From Pararheinheimera sp030824435 (GTDB taxonomy: Bacteria > Pseudomonadota > Gammaproteobacteria > Enterobacterales > Alteromonadaceae), in contig OW818678.1 in the NCBI GenBank assembly GCA_942493115.1, forward strand, positions 1-64,000: DNA of 64,000 nt, in the 5' to 3' direction. Under the pieces are notes generated by a model, which was given only the letters and a program-made list of their open reading frames with translations, searched no databases and was not told where the DNA came from. A program made the position numbers and the translations under genes. Below are positions 34,653-42,421 of this stretch, one piece after another. Each line of letters opens with the position of its first letter. Within the stretch, counting starts at the first letter, position 1.

Positions 34653-35693
34653 TTACTGAATAAAGACCCAGGGCTGGGAGAACCAGTAAAAATAACCTTT
34701 TTTAGTTAAGCTCGGAGCAGTGCAGTTGTATCTGTTGTGGTTGAGTTTCAGTGGCGAGTTGGCTTTGGCAACAAAAGTGCTGTCGTTCAGCCACTTCAGC
34801 GGTATCGCTTCACCATTAAAAAAACAGTTCAGCTGCGCCGTTTTAAAGTCTTTGGCATCCACTGATAACTTCAGACTAGGCGGGTTGGTTGTGCTGACTG
34901 GATCGGCGCCGCTGTAATCTGTCACCGGCAAAGCCAGTGTTTTTAACTTAGGCCCGAAGTGTTTAAGCGCAGCAAACTGACTGGATGAGGGGTAACGTGG
35001 AATACGGGTCAGAGAAACACCAGGGCCCACAGCGCCAGACTGCTGGCCAATACCAATAAAACCCAGCTCCGTCACTAAAGCTTCCAGCTCAGCACTAAAA
35101 TCGCCATAAGGGTAAGCCAGCCATTGGCGGCGTACGCCAAGTTTTTCTTCAAGCTGTTGTTCTGCAAGAAGAATGTCTGTTTTTACCCTTTGACGCCATT
35201 GGGTTTTGCTTTCGCCTTTATTGGGCACTGCCAGTCTGTGGTGATAAGAGCTGTGGTTGGCAATAATTACCCCTTCGTGATGCATGGTCTGGATTTGCTG
35301 CCAGCTCAGCACCGGACCTTCTTTGCGGTCTATTAAAGCCGGGCCTAAAAACATGGTATAGGGGTAACCAAACTCCCGCAAAATAGGGCGGGCGTTGCTG
35401 AAGACATTTTCAAAACCATCGTCAAAGGTAATGGCCACTTCATTGTCGGCTAAAGGTTCACCTGCTTTAAGTTGGTTGATCAACCGCTCCAGGCTCACCA
35501 CTTTCATTTTTTGCTCTTTGAGTAGCTGCATCTGCTGGCGGAATTCAGCGGGTGTCACGCTGGTGGTTTTTGGTGTGTTGCTGGCCACATGATGGTATTG
35601 CAGAATAATAGCGGCCTGCGCTGTTGTGCTGGTAAGTGCTGTGATGGTGAGCACTGTGGTGAGTATAAAACTCAAGGCAGACAAAAAACGCAT
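34653..35693 (-). CDS. Exported polysaccharide deacetylase
   Basis: NodB-family carbohydrate esterase, 346 residues, with a Sec signal peptide ending in TTAQA. The start is ATG 35693, seven bases after AAGGA. Metal and catalytic residues are seen in AITFDDGFEN (Asp pair) and ANHSSYHHRL (His-x3-His), with AYPYGDF as motif 3. A C-terminal beta-type region of about 90 residues carries a Cys pair (LNCFFNG, YNCTAP). Similar proteins deacetylate N-acetyl-glucosamine polymers such as biofilm exopolysaccharide, but the substrate here is unknown. It faces the SCO gene, with a weak AT-only hairpin in between. Confidence 0.88.
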   Translation of the reverse strand: MRFLSALSFILTTVLTITALTSTTAQAAIILQYHHVASNTPKTTSVTPAEFRQQMQLLKEQKMKVVSLERLINQLKAGEPLADNEVAITFDDGFENVFSNARPILREFGYPYTMFLGPALIDRKEGPVLSWQQIQTMHHEGVIIANHSSYHHRLAVPNKGESKTQWRQRVKTDILLAEQQLEEKLGVRRQWLAYPYGDFSAELEALVTELGFIGIGQQSGAVGPGVSLTRIPRYPSSSQFAALKHFGPKLKTLALPVTDYSGADPVSTTNPPSLKLSVDAKDFKTAQLNCFFNGEAIPLKWLNDSTFVAKANSPLKLNHNRYNCTAPSLTKKGYFYWFSQPWVFIQ

Positions 35694-35712
35694 CAACAGA
35701 TCCTTAAAACTA

Positions 35713-35937
35713 TTAGTCCGCGGGCAAAATGCCCATACGACGCAGCATCAGCAGTAAATAACAAACAAAAGTAATGATAAAACTGCATAACCACAACAGA
35801 ATCACAGTTTGCAATAACCAGAGTGGTTCAGCCGGTAACAGCAGAAATATCAGGAAAAGCAGCCAAAAACTGGCCATTCCCCAGATAAAACAACGGCCGC
35901 ACTGGGCAGCCGTTGGTAGTTTTAACCGCACGCTCAT
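35713..35937 (-). CDS. Small two-helix inner membrane protein
   Basis: A 74-residue protein with two predicted membrane helices (about 18-36 and 41-63) after a short basic N-terminus, ending MLRRMGILPAD. It lies nine bases after nfuA and 17 bases before the deacetylase on the same strand. I do not recognise a family and no motif suggests a function. Confidence 0.6.
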   Translation of the reverse strand: MSVRLKLPTAAQCGRCFIWGMASFWLLFLIFLLLPAEPLWLLQTVILLWLCSFIITFVCYLLLMLRRMGILPAD

Positions 35938-35946
35938 GGGCGGCGC

Positions 35947-36525
35947 TTAATAATAAGAATGTTCGCCACGCTGGTGGTCTGTGACATCCATAACGCCTGC
36001 CAGCTCACCGCTAAAACGGTTCAGCAGCTCTTTTTCGATACCTTCTTTTAAGGTTAAATCCACCTGAGAACAACCGTTACAGCCACCGCCAAATTGCAGC
36101 ACTGCCACACCTTCTTCGGTCAATTCAACAACAGATACCCTGCCGCCATGGTTGGCCAACTGCGGGTTAATCTCAGCGTCGATGACGTATTGCACTCTTT
36201 CTTTGAGCGGCGCGTTGTCATTGACCTTGCGTACTTTGGCGTTCGGCGCTTTTAACGTCAGCTGTGAACCCATCTGATCGGTGACAAAATCAATTTCAGC
36301 GTCCACTAAAAAAGGTTTGCTGTCAGCATCAATCACCGCAGAAAAACCGCTAAAAGCGACTTTTAAATCGGATTCTTCCACTGCATCAACAGGGCAATAA
36401 GACACACCACATTCCGCCTGCGCCGTGCCAGGATTGACAACAAACACCCGGATATTGGTGCCGGCTGCCTGCTTTTCCAACAACTTAACAAAGTGCGCTT
36501 GCGCAGCTTCTGAAATATGAATCAT
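35947..36525 (-). CDS. nfuA: Fe/S biogenesis scaffold/carrier protein NfuA
   Basis: Carries a 4Fe-4S cluster and delivers it to target proteins, especially under oxidative stress or iron limitation. It is 192 residues. The N-terminal degenerate A-type domain keeps the cysteines in AECGVSYCPVD, and the C-terminal Nfu domain has the cluster-binding pair C149/C152 in GGGCNGCSQ. Length and residue numbers match E. coli NfuA. A -35/-10 pair and an IscR-like site lie just upstream, so it is probably controlled by iron-sulfur status. In E. coli it lies next to gntX-bioH; here about 2.7 kb separates them. Confidence 0.97.
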   Translation of the reverse strand: MIHISEAAQAHFVKLLEKQAAGTNIRVFVVNPGTAQAECGVSYCPVDAVEESDLKVAFSGFSAVIDADSKPFLVDAEIDFVTDQMGSQLTLKAPNAKVRKVNDNAPLKERVQYVIDAEINPQLANHGGRVSVVELTEEGVAVLQFGGGCNGCSQVDLTLKEGIEKELLNRFSGELAGVMDVTDHQRGEHSYY

Positions 36526-36531
36526 TGCTTA

Positions 36532-36556
36532 GTACCTGACTAAATTACTAGGTTAA
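36532..36556. promoter_or_regulatory. Predicted IscR type 1 site at nfuA
   Basis: The 25-bp window begins GTACCTGACTAAATT and ends ACTAGGTTAA. It fits the E. coli type 1 IscR consensus (ATA-S-YY-GACTR-www-Y-AGTC-RR-S-TAT) at the whole left half and central w's; four or five of the remaining positions differ. It starts seven bases before the nfuA ATG and lies just downstream of the predicted -10, a repressing position. Basis: sequence match by eye to a recalled consensus. Confidence 0.55.
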
Positions 36557-36561
36557 TGGCT

Positions 36562-36590
36562 ATGATACTCCTTGGCCGCAGCCCTGCCAA
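36562..36590 (-). promoter_or_regulatory. nfuA promoter
   Basis: On the minus strand -35 TTGGCA (36585-36590) and -10 TATCAT (36562-36567) are separated by 17 bases. The predicted start of transcription falls at the edge of the IscR-like site. Confidence 0.6.
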
Positions 36591-36650
36591 CCCCGCTTGA
36601 GCAATCCCAATCTTTATTGTTAAGGTGGAGCTTAAGTAACAGGAGTTGTG

Positions 36651-39236
36651 ATGAATAAATTCACCTTATTGGCTGCAGCCTTAACTTTAACCGGTGGTAG
36701 CGTAGCAACCGGCTTTGCTGCAAATAACCCGTCTCATGCAGACAACATGGTGCCGGCACCGGCACCGGCACCGGCACCGGCGCAGGTTTTGGGTTTTGCG
36801 CCCGGTCAGTGGCATGCCCGCCATGACCAAATTGAACGTTATTTCCGTGAACTGGCGGCAAGCCAGCCACAACGGGCGCAGTTGCAGGAAATTGGCCGCA
36901 CCCATGAACAAAGGCCGTTGTTACAGCTGGTGGTGAGCTCTGAAGCCAATATGGCAAAGCTGGAAGACATCAGACGTCAACATCTGGCCGTGGCCAAAGG
37001 TGAACAGAAAGCAGATCCAAAGCTACCCCTGGTGATCTGGCTTGGTTACAGCATTCACGGTAATGAGCCAAGTGGCGCCAATGCCGCTATGCAGCTGGCG
37101 CATTACCTGCTGAGCAGTGACAGCGCCGAAGTAAAACAATGGCTGGCGCAGGCTGTTATTTTGATCCAGCCCAGTTTGAATCCGGACGGTCATGACCGTT
37201 TTGCCAACTGGGCTAATATGCATCAGGGTTTAAATGCGGTGGCCGATCCACAACACCGTGAGCATGTCGAACCCTGGCCCAACGGCAGGCCCAATCATTA
37301 TTGGTTTGACTTAAACCGTGACTGGCTGCCGCTGCAGCACCCGGAAAGCCGGGCCCGAATTGCCCAGTTCCACCATTGGTTGCCACAGGTGCTGGGAGAT
37401 TTCCATGAAATGGGTACCAACAGCAGTTATTTTTTCCAGCCTGGTATTCCAAGCCGCAACAACCCGGCAACTCCGGATGAAAACTATAAACTGACAGCTT
37501 TGCTGGCGCAGTACCACGCGAAAGCCTTTGATGACAAAGGCAAGTTGTATTACACCGAAGAGAGTTTTGACGACTTTTATATCGGTAAAGGTTCTACTTA
37601 CCCGGATGTTCATGGTTCAGTCGGCATTTTGTTTGAACAAGCCAGTAGCCGCGGCCATTTACAGGACAGCATTAACGGTCCTTTAAGTTTTGCCACGACC
37701 ATTGAAAATCAATTGTTGACGTCTTTATCAACGTTAAGAGGTGCTGTTGCCCACAAAGCAGAGTTACAACAATGGCAGCAGCAGTTTTTCCGTGATAGCC
37801 AAGCTTTGGCGGCGGACGACGCCGTGCAGGGGTATTTGCTGACTGAAAGCGCCGACCAGAGCAGGTTGCAGGATTTATTGGCGCTGTTGGCGCAACACCA
37901 AATTAAAGCTTATGCCTTAACCGAAGATGTCAGTCAGGGCGAACAACAATTCCCGGCAGGCCAGAGTTATTTTGTGCCATTAAAACAAAGCCAATACAGG
38001 TTGTTAAAAGCGGCATTCAGTACCGAAACTAATTTCCGGGACAATACCTTTTATGATGTGTCGGCCTGGACTTTGCCTTATGCCTATAACATCAGCTTTG
38101 CCAGCAGTCGTAAAGTGCCTTCAGCATTAAGCAAAACAGCTTGGCAGCGCACAGAAGCTGCCGCTGCACCTGTCACGGCCGGAGCTTACGCTTATGCAAT
38201 CCGCTGGCAGGATCAACGTGCTCCTGTACTGGTACAGCAGTTATTGGCAAAAGGTTTACAGCTCAGAGCTGCCACCAAAGCCTTCAGCGCGCAAACCGCA
38301 ACTGGTGTTCAGCAGTTTGCGGCAGGAACAGTGCTGGTACCGGCCGGCTTGCAACAAGGTGATTGGTTCAGCCTGTTGCAACAGGCACAGCAACAGCAGG
38401 GCTTGCAGTTGGAGACTATTGGATCAGGCCTGACGCCTATGGGGCAGGATTTGGGCAGTAATCAGATGGTGCCACTGCAGTTACCTAAAGTGTTAGTGAT
38501 GGCAGGGCCTGGCATTAACTCCAGTGAAGCAGGGGAGCTGTGGTTTAATCTGGAGCGGCTGGCCGGGGTATCGCCAAGTCTGGTGGAACCAACAAGGCTT
38601 GGCCAGATAGATTTAAGCCGCTATAGCCATATTTTATTGCCTGATGGCAAATATCAAAGCTGGAAAGAAACCGACATTGCCAAACTGGAAAGTTGGATCA
38701 AAGCCGGTGGGGTGTTATGGGCGCAAAAATCGGCTTTGGAGTTTGTTGCCAAACAGGGTTGGCTTGCCACTACAGTTGCCAATAAAGATGAACTGAAACA
38801 ACTGGTGAAACTTGATGAGCTTCGTTACAACGACAAAGAAAAACTGGCCGGGCAACAACGGATTGCCGGAGCCATTTTTCAGCTGGAACTCGATTTAAGC
38901 CATCCGCTGAGTTTTGGTTTACCCAGAGCTGAATTGCCGGTGTTTAAAAATGATTTGATGTTGTTAAAAGCGGCCGGCAAAGAATTTGTCACTGTAGGCA
39001 CTTACCGCAGTGGCAAACAGCTGGCGGGTTTTGTTGCGCCGGAACTTGCGGGGCAAATCAGTGAAAGTCCGGCCTTGCTGGCTCAGACTCTGGGTAAAGG
39101 CCGGGTGATCTCTATGGTGGATAATCCGGTGTTCCGTGGTTATTTTACCGGCTCCAGCCGTATTCTGGTTAATGCGCTTTATTTTGCTAAAGCTTTTGAT
39201 TCGGCATCCGGCGACGATGACGGCGCAGCTGAATAA
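36651..39236 (+). CDS. Exported M14-family zinc carboxypeptidase-like protein
   Basis: A large secreted peptidase of 861 residues with a signal peptide ending near GFAANN. The start is ATG 36651, five bases after AGGAG. Zinc ligands and active residues of the M14 family are seen: HGNE at 136-139 (H, E), DFHEMG further on (third His) and FEQASSRG with the catalytic Glu. A Pro-Ala linker at about 36-44 is encoded by CCGGCA repeats. The C-terminal half is a second domain, with DGKYQSWKETDIAKLESWIKAGG typical of a class I glutamine-amidotransferase-like fold. Substrate unknown; periplasmic or secreted. It overlaps comF by 58 bases at the 3' ends. Confidence 0.88.
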   Translation: MNKFTLLAAALTLTGGSVATGFAANNPSHADNMVPAPAPAPAPAQVLGFAPGQWHARHDQIERYFRELAASQPQRAQLQEIGRTHEQRPLLQLVVSSEANMAKLEDIRRQHLAVAKGEQKADPKLPLVIWLGYSIHGNEPSGANAAMQLAHYLLSSDSAEVKQWLAQAVILIQPSLNPDGHDRFANWANMHQGLNAVADPQHREHVEPWPNGRPNHYWFDLNRDWLPLQHPESRARIAQFHHWLPQVLGDFHEMGTNSSYFFQPGIPSRNNPATPDENYKLTALLAQYHAKAFDDKGKLYYTEESFDDFYIGKGSTYPDVHGSVGILFEQASSRGHLQDSINGPLSFATTIENQLLTSLSTLRGAVAHKAELQQWQQQFFRDSQALAADDAVQGYLLTESADQSRLQDLLALLAQHQIKAYALTEDVSQGEQQFPAGQSYFVPLKQSQYRLLKAAFSTETNFRDNTFYDVSAWTLPYAYNISFASSRKVPSALSKTAWQRTEAAAAPVTAGAYAYAIRWQDQRAPVLVQQLLAKGLQLRAATKAFSAQTATGVQQFAAGTVLVPAGLQQGDWFSLLQQAQQQQGLQLETIGSGLTPMGQDLGSNQMVPLQLPKVLVMAGPGINSSEAGELWFNLERLAGVSPSLVEPTRLGQIDLSRYSHILLPDGKYQSWKETDIAKLESWIKAGGVLWAQKSALEFVAKQGWLATTVANKDELKQLVKLDELRYNDKEKLAGQQRIAGAIFQLELDLSHPLSFGLPRAELPVFKNDLMLLKAAGKEFVTVGTYRSGKQLAGFVAPELAGQISESPALLAQTLGKGRVISMVDNPVFRGYFTGSSRILVNALYFAKAFDSASGDDDGAAE
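36753..36782 (+). repeat. CCGGCA tandem repeat coding for a Pro-Ala linker
   Basis: Four perfect CCGGCA copies plus one CCGGCG encode alternating Pro and Ala just after the signal peptide of the M14 peptidase. Unit length is a multiple of three, so copy changes alter linker length without a frameshift. Confidence 0.85.
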
Positions 39237-39946
39237 CGACGTTGTCTTTTGGCGGAAGTCACAGCCAGAGTCCAGACATCCACGGTCTGGACTCCCTGTT
39301 TTTTTAACAACAAAGTCAGCTGATTGACAGTGGCGCCAGTGGTGATCACATCATCCACCAGTAGCAGATGTTGTGGTAGCCTGTTGTTTGGCAGCAAACT
39401 AAACTGGCGGCGCAGATTGGCATTACGCTGCGCGCGGCTTAAACCCACCTGATGTTTAATGCCTTTTTTGCTGGCAAAAAGCGCTAATAACGGCAGTTGT
39501 AATGCAGCAGCCAAAGCGTGTGCCAGTTGTTCAGCCTGATTAAATCCACGTTCTTTTAACCTTGTTTTGCTGATGGGCACATAACAAACAGCGGCATCGG
39601 GCGGCGGCAGATAACCTGCAGCCGCTGCCGCCAGTTGCTGGCAGAGCAAAGCGCCACAAGCCAGATCCTGGTTAAACTTCCAGGCAACAATCCAGTGTGA
39701 CCAGGGGTTCTGATACCAGCTCAGGCTGTATAATGCATCAAAATAGCGTGGTTTGAGTCCGCGGGACACTTGCGGTAACAACAAAGCGTTGTCCAAAGGC
39801 ACTGCAGGCGACAAGCGAGGTAACGCCGGGTTACAATACTGGCAGATCTGTGCCTGCGCTTGTTGTACCGGCAGCTGACACCAAAGGCAGCTGTTGGGCA
39901 GCAGAAAATGCAGACACTGATGCAATAAAGGCACAAAATTCGGCAT
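39179..39946 (-). CDS. ComF/GntX-family phosphoribosyltransferase-like protein
   Basis: Competence-type protein of the ComF family (GntX/YhgH in E. coli), linked to DNA uptake or use. It is 255 residues from MPNFVPLLHQ; an upstream ATG (39967) would add seven residues. Zinc-finger-like cysteines are in CLWCQLPVQQAQAQICQYC. The phosphoribosyltransferase signature is VLLVDDVITTGAT (as LLLVDDVITTGATVNQL). The last 20 or so residues (KRQRRYSAAPSSSPDAESK) are extra relative to the family and overlap the M14 gene by 58 bases. It is divergent from bioH across about 32 bases, as in E. coli. Confidence 0.9.
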   Translation of the reverse strand: MPNFVPLLHQCLHFLLPNSCLWCQLPVQQAQAQICQYCNPALPRLSPAVPLDNALLLPQVSRGLKPRYFDALYSLSWYQNPWSHWIVAWKFNQDLACGALLCQQLAAAAAGYLPPPDAAVCYVPISKTRLKERGFNQAEQLAHALAAALQLPLLALFASKKGIKHQVGLSRAQRNANLRRQFSLLPNNRLPQHLLLVDDVITTGATVNQLTLLLKKQGVQTVDVWTLAVTSAKRQRRYSAAPSSSPDAESKALAK

Positions 39947-39978
39947 AAATTCACAAAAAATAAACATTTGGTATCACT

Positions 39979-40743
39979 ATGGCAGTTCAGCCACAAAGAG
40001 GCAAACCCACCCTGGTGCTGCTGCACGGCTGGGGTTTAAATCATGCCGTCTGGCAGCAGGTCATTCCTTTTTTCCAGCAGAATTATCAGGTGCTGACGCC
40101 TGATCTGCCGGGTTTTGGTCTGAATCAACAGTGCCCCAGCCCTTATACCCTGAGTGCTGTTGCAGCTCAGTTGGCACAACAAATTCCGTCGCAAAGCCTG
40201 GTGCTTGGCTGGTCTTTGGGCGGGCTTATTGCTACCCGGCTGGCGCTTGATTTCCCTGACAAAGTAAAAGCCCTGGCACTGGTGGCCAGCTCCCCATGCT
40301 TTTTGGCCAAGGCTGGCTGGCCAGGCATGGAAGAGCGGGTATTAAGTCAATTTGCCACATCCTTGTCCAAAGATCTGGCGCTGACAGTCGAGCGTTTTTT
40401 GGCGATCCAGGCGCTTGGCAGCGAAACAGCACGACAGGATATCAAAACATTAAAACAGGCCGTATTAAGCCTGCCATTACCACAGGCTGAGGCGTTGGCC
40501 GGTGGTCTGCAGTTGCTGGCTCATCATGATTTAAGAGCTGAGCTGGCAGAACTGCGTATGCCGCTGGCTGGTTGTTTTGGGCGGCTTGATTCGCTGGTGC
40601 CTGTATCTATGCTGGAGTTATTCCGGCAGTTGTGCCCGGCAGCAGACATAACGGTATTGCCAAAAGCGTCGCATGCACCTTTTATTTCGCATCAAACCGA
40701 GTTTGTGCAATGGTTACAACACTGGGCAGAAAAAGTCGCATAA
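39979..40743 (+). CDS. bioH: Pimeloyl-ACP methyl ester carboxylesterase
   Basis: Alpha/beta hydrolase that removes the methyl group from pimeloyl-ACP methyl ester in biotin synthesis. It is 254 residues. The oxyanion region is LLHGWGLNHAVW, the nucleophile Ser79 lies in GWSLGG, Asp is in FGRLDSLVP and His in KASHAPFIS. The size and the divergent arrangement with the comF/gntX gene match E. coli bioH, favouring this over a generic hydrolase. The other bio genes are outside the window. Confidence 0.93.
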   Translation: MAVQPQRGKPTLVLLHGWGLNHAVWQQVIPFFQQNYQVLTPDLPGFGLNQQCPSPYTLSAVAAQLAQQIPSQSLVLGWSLGGLIATRLALDFPDKVKALALVASSPCFLAKAGWPGMEERVLSQFATSLSKDLALTVERFLAIQALGSETARQDIKTLKQAVLSLPLPQAEALAGGLQLLAHHDLRAELAELRMPLAGCFGRLDSLVPVSMLELFRQLCPAADITVLPKASHAPFISHQTEFVQWLQHWAEKVA

Positions 40744-40824
40744 AACAAAGTTTCAACAGCAGTTGTCAGCATTGAGCAACACAGGCATCCGCGCTGGCGG
40801 CAAATATTTGCCGCTTTTGCCGGC

Positions 40825-40847
40825 TTAAGCTTGAGTATCAAGCTTAA
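40825..40847. promoter_or_regulatory. Perfect 10-bp-arm palindrome over a -35 element
   Basis: TTAAGCTTGA and TCAAGCTTAA are perfect inverted arms around GTA. The right part of the left arm and the loop overlap the predicted -35 (TTGAGT). It could be an operator or a short hairpin. Confidence 0.6.
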
Positions 40848-40859
40848 CTTGATTAGAAT
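40831..40859 (+). promoter_or_regulatory. Promoter of the mini flagellar-like gene
   Basis: -35 TTGAGT (40831-40836) and -10 TAGAAT (40854-40859) are spaced by 17 bases and lie 33 bases before the ATG at 40893. One palindrome covers each element. Confidence 0.55.
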
Positions 40860-40867
40860 TTAATCAA
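40849..40867. promoter_or_regulatory. Second palindrome over the -10 element
   Basis: TTGATTA and TAATCAA flank a five-base spacer that carries most of the -10. It begins one base after the first palindrome ends. Confidence 0.5.
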
Positions 40868-40892
40868 ATTCGCTAAATGCCGGAGATCTACC

Positions 40893-41201
40893 ATGGACAT
40901 ACAATCTGCTTTTGCTTCAGGCACACAAGGTCTGCAGAGTGCGTCTTATGGCATAACCGAAGCCACAGTGAATATCAACCGTGAAACCACCAACCAACAA
41001 CGGCTGTTAAATGCCCGTGAAGATGTTGCTGTGCAACAGGCCAGTGCAGACCGTGTCACTTTAAGTTCTGAATCGCAAGTGCCAAGCCTGACCCAAAGTC
41101 TGGTGCAACTGAATACAGAACAAATTAATGCAGAAGCCAATGTACGTTCTATTCAGACGGCTGATGAAGTGCTTGGTTCCGTTATCGACATCCGGGTCTG
41201 A
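40893..41201 (+). CDS. Mini flagellar axial-like protein of unknown function
   Basis: A 102-residue soluble protein. Its N-terminus MDIQSAFASGTQGLQSAS resembles the FxxGxxGLxxAS start of flagellar rod/hook proteins, and its end INAEANVRSIQTADEVLGSVIDI resembles the conserved C-terminal helix of the same family. The usual central domains are missing, so only the two terminal helices and a short Gln/Ser-rich middle remain. Short proteins of this kind are sometimes annotated as FlgE-like in Gammaproteobacteria. No flagellar gene lies nearby. GGAG precedes the ATG by eight bases. It is 10 bases from the SprA-like gene. Confidence 0.7.
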   Translation: MDIQSAFASGTQGLQSASYGITEATVNINRETTNQQRLLNAREDVAVQQASADRVTLSSESQVPSLTQSLVQLNTEQINAEANVRSIQTADEVLGSVIDIRV

Positions 41202-41211
41202 GTAATACAAG

Positions 41212-42225
41212 ATGATTATCACCCCTCCGGCTTTTACCAACATTAATCCTTATCCCGGCAATCCTGCCGTAGATTTGGCGCGCCGGGAGAACTTAAAACG
41301 CGACATCATCGAGCCTGTGACTCAGGCTGAACGTGGTGCTGCGGAAAAAGGGGTGATTTCTGAAGATAAAAGCCGCAATCACAACACAACAAATGGTCAC
41401 ACCTACAGCGATGAAATTAAAAACCGTGGTACTGAGCTCAAACAAGCTATTGAAGGCAGGGGTGAAGAAAGTTCAGGTCGTGAACAAAATGGTGAAGGCG
41501 GTGGTAATAGCCAAAACAATAACCAGGGTAATTCACAAGACGGCTTAGCTGAGGAAAAACGTCAACAAGCCGCCGAACAACGTGAAATTGCCGAACTGAA
41601 AAAGCGTGACGCTGAAGTTAAAGCACACGAACAAGCCCATGCTTCTGTCGGCGGTCAATTGGCCGGCAGCCCAAGTTACAGTTATCAGACAGGCCCCGAT
41701 GGTCAAAAATATGCTGTAGGCGGCGAAGTCAATATCGATTTAGCCGAAGTACCAGGCGACCCACAAGCGACCATTATTAAAATGCAGCAAGTGAAAGCTG
41801 CGGCTCTGGCGCCAGCTGACCCTTCAGGTGCCGATCAGCAAATTGCCGCTGAAGCCAGCAGGCGGATTGTTGAAGCCCAGATTGAACTTGCCCAGGAGCT
41901 GTTACCGCTAAACGACCCGCCGGCTTCTGACGGTGATTATGATGCTACAGCGGCTTTTGCCGAAATGACTGGCCGGGTAGATTTCAAAGACGAAGAGGCA
42001 ACTGCTGGTTTAGTGTCTGACGATAACTTCAATACAACCAGCAAGCAGCAACAAGGCGACGCAGCAGCAGAACAAGACCAAGAGGAAAAATTCAGCCGCT
42101 ACACAGCACCGGAAACCCGCTCTTTTACCAGAGACCCTGTGATGCAGTTGCGTAGTGATGTGATTGCCGGTTTTTATGCCCGCGCCACTATGCCTGCCGA
42201 AAGACCTTTGTTACAAAGTATCTGA
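41212..42225 (+). CDS. SprA-related putative metalloprotease
   Basis: A 337-residue protein. The zinc motif HEQAH is at 139-143, within KAHEQAHASVGGQLAGSPSY, followed by TGPDGQKYAVGGEVNID and PGDPQATIIKMQQVKAAALAPADPS; this is the core of the SprA-related (CJM1_0395-type) family. Residues 83-112 are a Gly/Asn/Gln/Ser-rich spacer and the C-terminus is acidic and disordered-looking. No signal peptide is seen, so it may be cytoplasmic or exported another way. It is probably cotranscribed with the mini flagellar-like gene. A strong terminator follows. Confidence 0.8.
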   Translation: MIITPPAFTNINPYPGNPAVDLARRENLKRDIIEPVTQAERGAAEKGVISEDKSRNHNTTNGHTYSDEIKNRGTELKQAIEGRGEESSGREQNGEGGGNSQNNNQGNSQDGLAEEKRQQAAEQREIAELKKRDAEVKAHEQAHASVGGQLAGSPSYSYQTGPDGQKYAVGGEVNIDLAEVPGDPQATIIKMQQVKAAALAPADPSGADQQIAAEASRRIVEAQIELAQELLPLNDPPASDGDYDATAAFAEMTGRVDFKDEEATAGLVSDDNFNTTSKQQQGDAAAEQDQEEKFSRYTAPETRSFTRDPVMQLRSDVIAGFYARATMPAERPLLQSI

Positions 42226-42270
42226 TAATCACCTTTGGCTGTTCAGCCGCCAAAGGACAATTCCAAAAAT

Positions 42271-42299
42271 AAAAACGCCGTCAGCAAGACGGCGTTTTT
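42271..42299. terminator. Bidirectional terminator between the SprA-like gene and tex
   Basis: AAAAACGCCGTC and GACGGCGTTTTT form a perfect 12-bp stem with an AGCAA loop. T runs occur on both strands. Confidence 0.9.
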
Positions 42300-42421
42300 A
42301 TTGTCGGTTTAAAACCTCTGCCAGAGCAGGTGGTTTTTTACCTGGTGTAGACGCTGCTTAGTCTGAAAATGTGATATTTAATCACAGTCTTAGCAGCATC
42401 TGAACCAACCCAAAACCATTA

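Noticed and set aside
34634..34661. AT-only hairpin between the SCO gene and the deacetylase gene
   Set aside because: The 11-bp arms have almost no G-C pairs, so a stable terminator is unlikely, although it sits at the junction of converging genes.
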